This document shows, piece by piece, positions 1-8,659 of a DNA stretch of 64,000 bases. The first letter of the stretch is position 1. Every line of letters starts with the position of its first letter. The notes beneath the pieces are model-generated. The model had not been told where the DNA came from and made no database searches. It worked only from the letters and a program-made list of their open reading frames with translations. The position numbers and the translations under genes were made by a program. Source of the DNA: Gluconobacter cerevisiae (lineage in GTDB: Bacteria > Pseudomonadota > Alphaproteobacteria > Acetobacterales > Acetobacteraceae); the NCBI RefSeq assembly GCF_015244675.1, contig NZ_JABCQO010000001.1, forward strand, positions 496,001 through 560,000, given 5' to 3'.

Positions 1-206
1 TCCGCGCCGAACCCGGCTGCGAGCGTTTCAAGGTCTATACGCTCGCCTCCGACCCCGACCTGTTCCATGTGGAAGAAACCTATCGGGACGACGCAGCCTT
101 CGCCGCCCATATGGCCACCGAACACGGCAAGGTGTTCAACCAGAAGATCACGCCACTGGTCGAAGGCGGCGGATCGGAAGTTGTTTTTCTGGATGCGGTG
201 ATCTGA
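1..206 (+). CDS. C-terminal part of an ABM-domain (putative quinol) monooxygenase
   Basis: The open frame enters from the left edge and ends at TGA 204-206, giving 67 visible residues. The pattern of an ExY...A..AH..T.H...F segment (EETYRDDAAFAAHMATEHGK) followed by a short beta strand is typical of the antibiotic-biosynthesis-monooxygenase fold, small dimeric proteins of the YgiN type. The N-terminus and start codon lie outside the window, so substrate and neighbours cannot be judged. It converges with the next gene, with only three bases between the two stop codons. Confidence 0.7.
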   Translation, partial: RAEPGCERFKVYTLASDPDLFHVEETYRDDAAFAAHMATEHGKVFNQKITPLVEGGGSEVVFLDAVI

Positions 207-209
207 TCG

Positions 210-722
210 CTATTTCAGATACAAATAGAACGGGATGATCCCGAAGATCGCCCAGGCCACGATGAAAATGAACGGGGCCTGATGGGCGAACAGGGCGCCA
301 CGCTGGGCGCGGCGCATCATGTCACGGGTTTCGTCTTCGTTCGGTGCCAGAGTGAAATCGGTTAGATCCGGACTTCGGGTGTGCAGATGGCGCTGCTTGC
401 CCTCCCATTTGCCGATTGCAGCATAAGCCGCACGGATGCCCGGCAGCGCCATCAGCGCCAGTACAAACCCCAGTAGCGAAAACAGGGGCGGCAGCAGAAG
501 CACCATGCTGTCGCCCCACCGTTTCGTGGAGCCGGTCATGGCCGTTGCATAGGCAATGACCAAAAACGCCTGTGATCCCAGAAGAGCCTGAAGACGACCA
601 TTCACGATTTCGGTCTCGAACCGGATCTCCGAGCGGTAGAAAGCAAGAAGCTCGTTATCGGTCGGATGACCCTGTGCGACGATCTGAGTGGTATCTGGAG
701 ACGGCGATGCGGTGTCGTCCAT
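210..722 (-). CDS. small membrane protein of unknown function, three predicted TM segments
   Basis: A 170-aa protein. The first 40 residues are polar (a Ser/Thr/Asp/Pro-rich start, then a charged helix), followed by hydrophobic segments at about residues 45-65 and 70-92 and a last one at about 148-168, with a charged cytoplasmic-type stretch between the second and third. I do not recognise a family motif. It lies in the same direction as the Nudix gene, 78 bases downstream of it, so co-transcription is possible. The coding pattern looks real: the frame is continuous and the hydrophobic blocks are well formed. Confidence 0.65.
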   Translation of the reverse strand: MDDTASPSPDTTQIVAQGHPTDNELLAFYRSEIRFETEIVNGRLQALLGSQAFLVIAYATAMTGSTKRWGDSMVLLLPPLFSLLGFVLALMALPGIRAAYAAIGKWEGKQRHLHTRSPDLTDFTLAPNEDETRDMMRRAQRGALFAHQAPFIFIVAWAIFGIIPFYLYLK

Positions 723-800
723 CGGGACCTTCGTGATATGCTCGGTCTTCGATAGCGCCCCAGATATGTCTCAGGTTCCGCAATTTTCGGGAAAGTCCTG

Positions 801-1379
801 TCAGATCAGGCCTTTCGCACGGATCAGAGCGAAAGCGGCGAGCGAGACCATGCATTTCATTTCGCCTTCGCGGATCATGGTCTCGAACGCCTCCAGCGTC
901 ATGTCGTGACAGGTGATGTCCTCTTCCGTGGCTTCCAGATCCGTCTCGCCACGGGTCAGGTTGCGGGCAAGGAAGACATGCCCCTTCTGGTTCGAATACC
1001 CGGCGCCCTGATACATCGTGCCGACATGGATCATCTCGCCGGCACATAACCCGGTTTCCTCGCGCAGTTCGCCCAGCGCCAGCTCGACGGGATCGACGTT
1101 CTCTTTCGTCTCCCACATGCCCATCGGCAGTTCCCACAGCCGCTCGCCTACCGGATAGCGAAACTGCTGGATCAGCGTGACCTTCCCGTCGGCATGCAGC
1201 GGCAGGATCACAACGAACTCACCCCGCTCCACAATCCCGTACAGGCCCTGCTTTCCGTTGGGATGGACGATGATGTCCTCACGCAGGGCGGTCCAGGGAT
1301 TGCTGTAGGCCAGTCGGGTCGAAAGCGTCTGGAAACCGGCGTCCCTGCGTGCGTCTTCAAGGGTCTTATCGGTGCTCAT
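801..1379 (-). CDS. Nudix hydrolase, ADP-ribose pyrophosphatase-like
   Basis: A 192-aa protein with the Nudix core ALGELREETGL at about residues 104-114, preceded by an ELPMG strand-turn. This family hydrolyses nucleoside diphosphates linked to another moiety; the length and the ELPMG element resemble ADP-ribose/ADP-sugar pyrophosphatases. The canonical Arg of the RE-x2-EE signature is Gly here (G-E-L-R-E-E), while the metal-binding glutamates are kept. The start is supported by an AGGAG site five bases upstream of the ATG. It is divergent from dinB with only 50 bp between the two start codons, so their promoters must overlap. Confidence 0.8.
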   Translation of the reverse strand: MSTDKTLEDARRDAGFQTLSTRLAYSNPWTALREDIIVHPNGKQGLYGIVERGEFVVILPLHADGKVTLIQQFRYPVGERLWELPMGMWETKENVDPVELALGELREETGLCAGEMIHVGTMYQGAGYSNQKGHVFLARNLTRGETDLEATEEDITCHDMTLEAFETMIREGEMKCMVSLAAFALIRAKGLI

Positions 1380-1429
1380 GGACGGCTCCTGATCTTGTTT
1401 CGTTCTTTCGAATCGGCGACACTCGCGTC

Positions 1430-2521
1430 ATGGAGCAACGCCGGATCGTGCATATCGACATGGACGCATTTTACGCGTCTGTCGAACAGCGGGACGACCC
1501 GTCCCTGCGCGGCCGTCCGCTCGCGGTCGGGCGGGGCGAAGCGCGGGGCGTGGTCGCAGCCGCAAGCTATGAAGCCCGGCGCTTCGGCGTCCGCTCGGCC
1601 ATGCCGTCGGTTACGGCCAAACGCCTGTGCCCGGAACTGGTGTTCGTCCCCGGACGCTTTGACGTCTATCGGTCAGTGTCCGCCCAGATCCATGACATTT
1701 TCTCCCGCTACACGCCCCTGATCCAGCCGCTGTCGCTGGATGAGGCCTATCTGGACCTGACGGACCATTTGGGCGCTTACGGCTCGGCCACACTAGTCGC
1801 GGACCGCATCCGCGCGGACATCCACGCCGAAACCGGCCTGACCGCCTCGGCTGGCGTGTCCTACAACCGGTTTCTGGCCAAGCTGGCCTCGGATTACCGC
1901 AAACCCGACGGGCTGTTCGTGATTACGCCCGCCATGGGCCCGGATTTCGTTTCCGCGCTGCCCGTGGATGCGTTTCACGGCATCGGTCCGGCCACAGCCC
2001 GGAAAATGCGCGCGCTCGGGATCGAGACAGGCGCGGATCTGCGGACACACAACATCGAAACCCTGACCCGGCATTTCGGCAAGGCGGCGGCATTCTATTA
2101 TGGAATCTCACGCGGCATTGATCATCGTCCCGTCGTTGTGAACCGGGAGCGCAAATCCCTCGGAACCGAACAGACCTATCTTCAGGACCTGACTTCCGAA
2201 CCCGACGCACACACGGCCCTGACGCAGATTGCCGCCAAGCTGTGGGGCAGTCTGCAACGCCGTCAGCTTCAGGCCCGCACCGTAACCCTGAAGGTCAAAT
2301 ACGCCGATTTCCGCCAGATTACCCGCGCCCGCACCTTACCTGCGCCGGTTCCGTCCGAAGACGTCCTGCTACAAACGGGGCAGACTCTCATGATGCCGCT
2401 GTTTCCTTTTGTGACGGGCGTCCGTCTGCTGGGGCTCACGCTTTCGGGGTTTCATGCGCCCGCTCCCACGTCCTCCGACCAGATGGAACTGCTGTTCCGC
2501 GACGCGCCTGACCCGTCATAA
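1430..2521 (+). CDS. dinB: DNA polymerase IV (Y-family translesion polymerase)
   Basis: A 363-aa Y-family polymerase that extends past damaged template bases. Visible motifs are the N-terminal metal site HIDMDAFYASVE, the second catalytic block SLDEAYLDLT at about residue 103, a helix-hairpin-helix region (FHGIGPATARKMRALGI) and a C-terminal little-finger domain. The frame stays open upstream to 1349, but the ATG at 1430 starts exactly at the conserved family N-terminus. No clear alphaproteobacterial LexA box (GTTC-N7-GTTC) is visible in the 50 bp upstream, so SOS control is not shown by the sequence. Confidence 0.93.
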   Translation: MEQRRIVHIDMDAFYASVEQRDDPSLRGRPLAVGRGEARGVVAAASYEARRFGVRSAMPSVTAKRLCPELVFVPGRFDVYRSVSAQIHDIFSRYTPLIQPLSLDEAYLDLTDHLGAYGSATLVADRIRADIHAETGLTASAGVSYNRFLAKLASDYRKPDGLFVITPAMGPDFVSALPVDAFHGIGPATARKMRALGIETGADLRTHNIETLTRHFGKAAAFYYGISRGIDHRPVVVNRERKSLGTEQTYLQDLTSEPDAHTALTQIAAKLWGSLQRRQLQARTVTLKVKYADFRQITRARTLPAPVPSEDVLLQTGQTLMMPLFPFVTGVRLLGLTLSGFHAPAPTSSDQMELLFRDAPDPS

Positions 2522-2637
2522 GCGCCCTCCACGCGAAATTTATGAGGCAAAGACAGGGCCGCCCTCGTGACGGCACCCGTCATCTGGCCTATGCCATGAG
2601 AGATCTTTTCACAGATAAGCCTCAGGAGAGCAGAGCC

Positions 2638-3831
2638 ATGACCGCGCAGGAAACGTCGGCGGCCTCACCGACGAAACGCGTTCTTGCCGTCGTTCTGTTC
2701 AATCTGCTGGTCTATATCGTGATCGGCCTGCCCAATGCCGTTCTGGCGATTTTCGTCCATGAGAGCCTGGGTTACAGCACCACCGTCGCAGGCATCACGT
2801 TCTCGCTCCAGTATTTCGCGACCTTCGCCGCGCGCCCTTCCGCCGGACGACTGGTGGACCGGATCGGCCCCAAACCAGTCGTCATTGGCGGACTTGTCAC
2901 CTGCGTTCTGTCGGGCCTGCTGATCGCAGGGTCCGGGCTGCTGGCGGCCACGCCGCTGCTGTCTCTGGGTGTGCTGCTCTCCAGTCGTCTGCTGCTGGGC
3001 TGGGCGGAAAGCTGGGCCGCAACCGGGGTGATCGTCTGGAACATCCGCCGCGCCGGGGCGGAAAACACCGCCATCGCCATTTCATGGAACGGCATCTGCT
3101 CCTATGGCGGAATCGCGCTGGGTGCGCCGATCGGGGCAAAGCTGTCGCTGCTGGCCGCGCCTTATGGCGGGCTAGTCTCAGTCGGTATCCTCTCGGCGGC
3201 GCTGCCGCTGTTCGGCCTTGCGATCATCGGATTCTATCCCGCCGTCGAACCCCTCCCCGCAACCAGCAAGCCCATCTCTTTTTCGCGCGCTCTCAGACTC
3301 GTCCTGCCGCATGGCTCGGCACTGGCAGCAGGGTCCATCGGATTTGGCGCGATCTCGTCGTTTCTGGCCCTTTATTACTCCGTCCTGCACTGGGAAGGCG
3401 CCGCCACCGCGCTGGCGGTTTTCGGGTTCATTTTCGTCGTCATCCGGTTTTTCTTCGCCTCACAGATCGCAATCCGTGGCGGCGTGTTCGTGGCGATCGT
3501 CTCACTGCTGGTAGAGGCGCTGGGACTTGCCACGCTCGGTCTGTTCCAGACGCCGTTCGCAGCCCTCGTGGGGGCCGCGCTGACCGGGGCGGGATTCTCA
3601 CTGCTCTTTCCGGCTCTCGGTGTTCTGGCCGTCAACAGCGCGGGGCCCGAGAACCGTGGGGCGGCTCTGGGCGCCTATTCCGTCTTCATTGACCTTGCCA
3701 TCGCGTTCTCGGGGTTGTTTCTTGGACAGGTCATCGAGTTCGCAGGCTACAGAACGATGTTTGCCACCACCGCCCTGTGTTGTCTGGGGGGCGTGCTGAT
3801 CAGCCGTTCTCTGGGCCGCCGGATTTCCTGA
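2638..3831 (+). CDS. major facilitator superfamily transporter, YhhS/YfcJ-like
   Basis: A 397-aa protein with about 12 hydrophobic helices. The loop between TM2 and TM3 holds an MFS motif A-like stretch (GRLVDRIGPKPVV), and the sequence resembles the YhhS/YfcJ group of putative drug or arabinose exporters. The start was set at ATG 2638 because an AGGAG site lies just before it; an in-frame ATG at 2596 is less well placed. It follows dinB by about 116 bp. The substrate cannot be read from the sequence. Confidence 0.85.
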   Translation: MTAQETSAASPTKRVLAVVLFNLLVYIVIGLPNAVLAIFVHESLGYSTTVAGITFSLQYFATFAARPSAGRLVDRIGPKPVVIGGLVTCVLSGLLIAGSGLLAATPLLSLGVLLSSRLLLGWAESWAATGVIVWNIRRAGAENTAIAISWNGICSYGGIALGAPIGAKLSLLAAPYGGLVSVGILSAALPLFGLAIIGFYPAVEPLPATSKPISFSRALRLVLPHGSALAAGSIGFGAISSFLALYYSVLHWEGAATALAVFGFIFVVIRFFFASQIAIRGGVFVAIVSLLVEALGLATLGLFQTPFAALVGAALTGAGFSLLFPALGVLAVNSAGPENRGAALGAYSVFIDLAIAFSGLFLGQVIEFAGYRTMFATTALCCLGGVLISRSLGRRIS

Positions 3832-3863
3832 CAGATCCTTGCTTCAACTGACACGGACCCGAC

Positions 3864-4418
3864 ATGATCATTCGTTCCTGCGCCGTTTTCTGTGGTTCCC
3901 GCTTTGGCAACTCCCCTGCTTACGCTGAAGGGGCAACGGAGATCGGAACGGCTCTGGCGCAACACGGAATCACACTGGTCTATGGCGGCGGGCATGTCGG
4001 GCTGATGGGCACGGTGGCGGATGCAGCACTCAAGGCGGGCGGCAAGGTGATCGGCGTCATCCCCGAATTCCTTCATACCCGCGAGGTGATGCACAAGGGC
4101 GTCACGCAGCTTGAAATTACGCCGGACATGCACACCCGCAAGGCGCGCATGTTCGAACTCTCCGACGCCTACGCCATCATTCCCGGCGGCCTCGGCACAT
4201 TCGACGAACTCATGGAAATCATGACCTGGAAGCAGCTCGGCCTGCATCAGGGGCCGATCTATATCGTCAATATCGACGGCTGGGCCACGTCTCTGGTGCA
4301 GACGCTAAACGATGCCGTCGATCAGGGTTTTGCAGAACCGTCAGCCCGCCGCCTGTTCACAGTCGTGCAGGACGTGCCGGAACTGATGGAGCATCTGTCC
4401 GTCAGCGTCCCGGCCTGA
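3864..4418 (+). CDS. LOG-family nucleotide phosphoribohydrolase
   Basis: A 184-aa lysine-decarboxylase-like (LOG/TIGR00730) protein. It has the diagnostic GGGHVGLMG at about residues 36-44 and PGGLGTFDEL at about 110-119, the phosphate-binding and catalytic motifs of enzymes that release adenine or cytokinin bases from nucleoside 5'-monophosphates. In bacteria these are usually AMP/cytokinin-riboside-monophosphate phosphoribohydrolases, often misannotated as lysine decarboxylases. The gene stands alone and converges on the fRMsr gene, with a GC-rich hairpin covering the junction. Confidence 0.9.
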   Translation: MIIRSCAVFCGSRFGNSPAYAEGATEIGTALAQHGITLVYGGGHVGLMGTVADAALKAGGKVIGVIPEFLHTREVMHKGVTQLEITPDMHTRKARMFELSDAYAIIPGGLGTFDELMEIMTWKQLGLHQGPIYIVNIDGWATSLVQTLNDAVDQGFAEPSARRLFTVVQDVPELMEHLSVSVPA

Positions 4419-4424
4419 GTTCAG

Positions 4425-4445
4425 GAGCGGGGCGCGTCCCCGCTC
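4425..4445. terminator. GC-rich hairpin between convergent genes
   Basis: A perfect 8-bp inverted repeat (GAGCGGGG / CCCCGCTC) with a 5-nt loop lies between the LOG gene and the convergent fRMsr gene and covers the latter's last bases. There is no U tract on either side, so termination is an inference from position. Confidence 0.4.
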
Positions 4446-4920
4446 ACCCTTCCAGCGTTGCGACCAATAGAGCGACAATCTCTTCCAGACGCACCCGGTC
4501 CGCGTCCGAAAACCGGTTCTTCACCGGGCTGTCGATGTCCAGCACGCCCACAAGCACGCCCCCCGCCACGATAGGCAGCACGATTTCCGACTCCGATGCC
4601 GCATCACAGGCGATATGGCCCGGAAACGCATGGACGTCCGGGACCACGAGCGTCTCGCGGTTCTGCGCAACCGTCCCGCACACGCCCCGGCCCAGCGGAA
4701 TCCGCGTGCAGGCCAGCCGCCCCTGAAACGGCCCCAGCACAAGCTGCTTTTCAGCCTCTTTCCAGAGATAGAATCCGGACCAGTTGATCTGCGGCAGGGC
4801 CTCGAACAGCAGGGCCGCGATATTGGCCATGTTGGCGATCATGTCCGTCTCGGTCGACACGACGGACCGCACCATCGGAACAAGCTCGTCAACGCTCAGG
4901 CGATGGATGGGAGCACTCAT
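4444..4920 (-). CDS. free methionine-(R)-sulfoxide reductase (GAF domain)
   Basis: A 158-aa single-GAF-domain protein of the YebR/fRMsr family, which reduces free Met-R-sulfoxide with thioredoxin. The three redox cysteines are present in the expected arrangement: ACTRIPLGRGVCG supplies two, ten residues apart, and HIACDAASESE the third. The start at 4920 (MSAPIHRL) was preferred over an upstream ATG at 4965, which would add 15 atypical residues. It is a cytosolic antioxidant enzyme, in keeping with a strictly aerobic oxidative lifestyle. Confidence 0.88.
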   Translation of the reverse strand: MSAPIHRLSVDELVPMVRSVVSTETDMIANMANIAALLFEALPQINWSGFYLWKEAEKQLVLGPFQGRLACTRIPLGRGVCGTVAQNRETLVVPDVHAFPGHIACDAASESEIVLPIVAGGVLVGVLDIDSPVKNRFSDADRVRLEEIVALLVATLEG

Positions 4921-5141
4921 AAAAAGACAGTCCTGCAAAAACAGAAGATTAGGGCCACCGATCATAGGTCAGATCGGAAAAAACGCGAAAGGACGCCGTT
5001 TTTAATAGAAAAGCGTTCGTTTCCCGTAATGCTCCCGGGTCTGCGAGAATTATTAGAAATTATTCACAAAATAAAAAACAGTTTCCTCAAATGAAGAGAC
5101 TTCTAAAAGAGGCCGGTCCTTTCGTCTGAAAGATCCTTTTC

Positions 5142-6617
5142 ATGATCCTGACATCCCAGACCCTTCCGACTCTGCCGGACTCCATCCTGACCTCCCCCTA
5201 TGATCGGACGACGGTGACACCCGGCATTGTCCATCTCAGTGTCGGCAACTTTCACCGTGCCCATCAGGCCGTCTATACGGACCGCGCGCTGGCCCTTCCG
5301 GGGGAGTCCGGCTGGGGTATCGTGGGTATGGGCCTGATGGATTTTCCCGGAGAAGTGGCAAAGGCCGAGGCCCTGCACGCACAGGACGGCCTCTACACCC
5401 TGCGCGCCTGCCCGCCGAACCGTCCCGACACGGTCCGGGTCGTCAAGTCGCTGGTCGAATACATTCATGCCCCCGCCGACCGCGAAGCCGCTCTGAAGCG
5501 CCTGACGGACCCCGCCATCCGTATCGTCAGCCTGACCATTACCGAAGGCGGCTACTATATGGATGAAGCGGGCCGGTTCATGACCGAGCACCCCGCCATC
5601 GCTGAAGACCTGCACCGCCTGGTCCCGCAGACGGCATTCGGTATGATGACCGAAGCCCTGCGCCAGCGCCGTGATGCCGGGATCGCGCCCTTCACCATCC
5701 TGTCCTGCGATAACGTGCCTGCGAATGGCGATGTCGCCCGCAATGCCGTGCTGTCCTTTGCCCGTCTGCGTGATGCGGAACTGGCGGCGTGGATCGAAGC
5801 CGAAGTGGCTTTCCCCTCCTGCATGGTTGATCGCATCACCCCGGCCGTTCATCCCGCCGACGTGGCGCGCCTCAATGCCCAGAGCGGCATCGAAGACCGC
5901 GTTCCGGTGTTCTGCGAAGACTTCATCCAGTGGGTCGTGGAAGACAATTTCCCCGCCGGACGCCCGGCCTGGGAGCAGGTCGGCGTTCTGTTTACGGACG
6001 ATGTCGAGCCTTACGAACAGGTCAAGCTGCGGATGCTGAACGCGTCCCATTCCATGCTGGCCCTGCCCGGCGTGCTGATGGGATACCGGCTCGTCGATGA
6101 AGCCATGGGCGACGAGCATCTGGCTGCCCTGCTGGAGCAATTCCTGCGCCACGACGTCTCACCGCAACTGACGGCCCCTCCGGGGATCAGCCTGTCGGAC
6201 TATGCCGCCCAGCTTCTGGAGCGGTTCCGCAACCATGCCGTCAGCGACCAGCTTCTGCGCATCACGTCCGACAGCACATCCAAGCTGCCGGTCTTTTTGC
6301 GCGCCACGGCGGAAGACGTTCTGAAAAACGCTCAGGACCCGCGCCGGATCGCCTTCGCCCTCGCCTGTTACTGTGCCTATCTGGTGGGCCGCGATGACGT
6401 ACAGGCCAACTTCGCCGTCACCGAACCCCGCCTGAGCGCCGACGACCGTGCGCTGGCGCTGGACCCGAACCCGGCCAAGGCGCTGGAAATGAGCGTGTTC
6501 GCCGGATGGGGCCTTGAAGACTCCGCCGAGTTCCTCACGCGCTTCATCCAGACCCGCGAAGACCTGAAAACGCGCGGCACAACAGCCGTCCTGAAGGATC
6601 TGGTCACAAACTCATAA
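5142..6617 (+). CDS. mannitol 2-dehydrogenase (long-chain polyol dehydrogenase family)
   Basis: A 491-aa member of the mannitol dehydrogenase/fructuronate reductase family. It carries an N-terminal nucleotide-binding region (GIVHLSVGNFHRAHQAVY) and the family catalytic K-x4-N-x2-H motif in KLRMLNASHSMLALPG at about residues 297-312. The enzyme interconverts D-mannitol and D-fructose with NAD(P), the cytosolic counterpart of membrane polyol oxidation in Gluconobacter. It is monocistronic: an AT-rich 220-bp gap precedes it and a complex palindrome follows directly after the stop. Fructuronate reductase is a less likely reading because no hexuronate genes are nearby. Confidence 0.88.
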   Translation: MILTSQTLPTLPDSILTSPYDRTTVTPGIVHLSVGNFHRAHQAVYTDRALALPGESGWGIVGMGLMDFPGEVAKAEALHAQDGLYTLRACPPNRPDTVRVVKSLVEYIHAPADREAALKRLTDPAIRIVSLTITEGGYYMDEAGRFMTEHPAIAEDLHRLVPQTAFGMMTEALRQRRDAGIAPFTILSCDNVPANGDVARNAVLSFARLRDAELAAWIEAEVAFPSCMVDRITPAVHPADVARLNAQSGIEDRVPVFCEDFIQWVVEDNFPAGRPAWEQVGVLFTDDVEPYEQVKLRMLNASHSMLALPGVLMGYRLVDEAMGDEHLAALLEQFLRHDVSPQLTAPPGISLSDYAAQLLERFRNHAVSDQLLRITSDSTSKLPVFLRATAEDVLKNAQDPRRIAFALACYCAYLVGRDDVQANFAVTEPRLSADDRALALDPNPAKALEMSVFAGWGLEDSAEFLTRFIQTREDLKTRGTTAVLKDLVTNS

Positions 6618-6697
6618 AAGTTTTTGGGTTCCGCCTTTTTTCAAAAAGGCGGAGTTCTTTGAAGCTTTTTGAAAAAAGCTTCACCAAAAACTTTTAT
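6614..6697. repeat. 84-bp three-way palindrome (two hairpins inside an outer stem), probable bidirectional terminator
   Basis: Outer arms 6614-6627 and 6684-6697 are perfect 14-bp inverted repeats. Inside are two perfect 10-bp hairpins with 2-nt loops, at 6631-6652 (CCGCCTTTTT arm) and 6661-6682 (GAAGCTTTTT arm). The whole can fold as a three-way junction. It sits between convergent mannitol dehydrogenase and murA, overlaps the last codon of the former, and ends five bases before the murA stop. A/T-rich arm ends give U tracts in both directions. Confidence 0.8.
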
Positions 6698-6702
6698 CCC
6701 TG

Positions 6703-7959
6703 TCAGTCCGAGACGCGAGCAATATCGGCACCGCAGGCGGCGAGCTTGCGGTCCACGCCTTCATAGCCGCGGTCCAGATGATAGATGCGGCTGAGCTGCG
6801 TCTCGCCTTCCGCCGCCAGACCCGCGAGGATCAGCGAGAAGGATGCCCGCAGATCGGTCGCCATGACCGGCGCACCCGACAGCTTCGACACGCCACGGAT
6901 GATGGCGGAGCGTCCATGCACATTCACACGCGCGCCCATCCGGTTGAGTTCGGGAACATGCATGAAGCGGTTCTCGAAAATCGTCTCGGTAATCATGGAC
7001 GCCCCTTCCGCCACGGACAGCATCGCCATGAACTGCGCCTGCATGTCCGTCGGAAAACCGGGATACGGCTCGGTCATGATGTCCACGCCCTGAAGTGTGC
7101 CGCTGCGACGGACCCGCAGACCGCGCGCTTCTTCCACAACTTCGACGCCTGTTTCCTCAAGTGTGCGGATCACGGCCCCCAGATCATCGGCCCGTCCACC
7201 CACGAGCAGCAGATCGCCGCCCGTAATGCCAGCCGCGCAGGCATAGGTGCCGCACTCGATCCGGTCCGGCATGACGGCGTAATGCGCGCCGTGCAGCTTT
7301 TCCACACCGTCAATAACCAGCGTGCCCGAGCCTTCGCCCGTGATCTGCGCGCCCATGGCGTTGAGGCAATGCACCAGATCGCTGATTTCCGGCTCACGCG
7401 CGGCGTTGACGATATGAGTGCGCCCCTTGGCCAGCGTTGCGGCCATCAGCAGGTTCTCGGTCGCGCCCACGCTGGCGAACGGCAGGATGATCCTGTCACC
7501 CTTCAGCCCGTCCGGAGCGGTCGCATTGATATAGCCGTTCTCGAGCCGGATCACGGCCCCCAACGTCTCAAGCCCCTTGAGATGCATGTCCACAGGACGC
7601 GTACCAATGGCGCAGCCACCGGGCAGCGAGACCTTCGCCTCACGCGCCCGCGCCAAAAGCGGCCCCAGCACCAGAATGGAAGCCCGCATCTTGGAGACGA
7701 TGTCATACGGCGCCTCGACGGAGCCGATCTCGCCGCCGATGGACAGCGTGCGCGGCCCGACGTCTTCAACCGCAATGCCCAGCCCCAGCAGCAGGTCGCG
7801 CATCGTCTGGATATCCGCGATGCCCGGCACATTGGACAGCACCAGCCGCTCGGACGTCAGAAGCCCCGCGACCATGAGCTTGAGGCCGGAGTTTTTGGCC
7901 CCGCCGATCTCGATTTCGCCTGTCAGGCGGCGGCCACCGCGAATGATGAAACGGTCCAT
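6703..7959 (-). CDS. murA: UDP-N-acetylglucosamine 1-carboxyvinyltransferase
   Basis: A 418-aa EPSP-synthase-fold enzyme for the first committed step of peptidoglycan synthesis (PEP transfer to UDP-GlcNAc). The N-terminus [16 protein letters not shown] and KN of [11 protein letters not shown] are typical, and the catalytic cysteine loop is present as [11 protein letters not shown] at about residues 112-122, so a fosfomycin-sensitive Cys form is predicted. The start at 7959 gives the usual family length; an upstream open extension to 8115 overlaps dcd and is not credible. It is the last gene of a leftward run beginning with a glycosyltransferase. Confidence 0.95.
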   Translation of the reverse strand: MDRFIIRGGRRLTGEIEIGGAKNSGLKLMVAGLLTSERLVLSNVPGIADIQTMRDLLLGLGIAVEDVGPRTLSIGGEIGSVEAPYDIVSKMRASILVLGPLLARAREAKVSLPGGCAIGTRPVDMHLKGLETLGAVIRLENGYINATAPDGLKGDRIILPFASVGATENLLMAATLAKGRTHIVNAAREPEISDLVHCLNAMGAQITGEGSGTLVIDGVEKLHGAHYAVMPDRIECGTYACAAGITGGDLLLVGGRADDLGAVIRTLEETGVEVVEEARGLRVRRSGTLQGVDIMTEPYPGFPTDMQAQFMAMLSVAEGASMITETIFENRFMHVPELNRMGARVNVHGRSAIIRGVSKLSGAPVMATDLRASFSLILAGLAAEGETQLSRIYHLDRGYEGVDRKLAACGADIARVSD

Positions 7960-7999
7960 GGTGCGATCCTTGAGAAACGGGCCTTGAGAAGCGGGGGGA

Positions 8000-8551
8000 T
8001 TAGAGGCGGGGCGTGGTGACGCCGGACTGGCGCATGTATTTTCCGGCGCGATCGGCATAGCTGACCTCACAGGGGCTGGCGCCCTGAAAGAACAGGAACT
8101 GGCAGATGCCCTCATTCGCGTAAATTCGCGCAGGCAGCGGCGTGGTATTGCTGATCTCGATCGTGACCTGCCCTTCCCATTCCGGCTCCAGCGGCGTGAC
8201 GTTCACGATGATGCCGCAACGCGCATAGGTGGACTTGCCGAGACACACCACCAGCGTGTCACGCGGGATGCGGAAATACTCGACCGTATGCGCCAGCGCG
8301 AAGCTGTTGGGCGGGATGGTTATGTCGCCCGTGCGGGTGACGAAACTGTTGGACGCGAAGTTCTTCGGATCGACGATGGCGCTGTCCACATCCGTGAAGA
8401 TCTTGAAGTCTTCCGCCACGCGCGCGTCATAGCCATAAGATGACAGGCCGAAAGAAATGACGCCTTCGCGCTTCTGGGCCTCCACGAATGGCTCGATCAT
8501 GCCTTTTTCCCGCGCCATCTGGCGAATCCATGTGTCGGGCATGATGGGCAT
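8000..8551 (-). CDS. dcd: dCTP deaminase
   Basis: A 183-aa trimeric dCTP deaminase that makes dUTP for thymidylate synthesis. The sequence shows [16 protein letters not shown], the nucleotide-binding [24 protein letters not shown] region (about residues 105-128) and the C-terminal [12 protein letters not shown]. The active-site glutamate lies in EPEWEGQ. The start [12 protein letters not shown] is the conserved family N-terminus. It lies 40 bp upstream of murA and 108 bp downstream of the EamA transporter. Confidence 0.95.
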   Translation of the reverse strand: MPIMPDTWIRQMAREKGMIEPFVEAQKREGVISFGLSSYGYDARVAEDFKIFTDVDSAIVDPKNFASNSFVTRTGDITIPPNSFALAHTVEYFRIPRDTLVVCLGKSTYARCGIIVNVTPLEPEWEGQVTIEISNTTPLPARIYANEGICQFLFFQGASPCEVSYADRAGKYMRQSGVTTPRL

Positions 8552-8659
8552 GAAGGCACTCCTGAGCGGGGGCGACAGGAATCGCCGCGCGTCTAACCCA
8601 CCTGCTCTAGCGAGCGACGCCAGATCACGCAACGGGACATCATCACGCAATGTGTCAGA

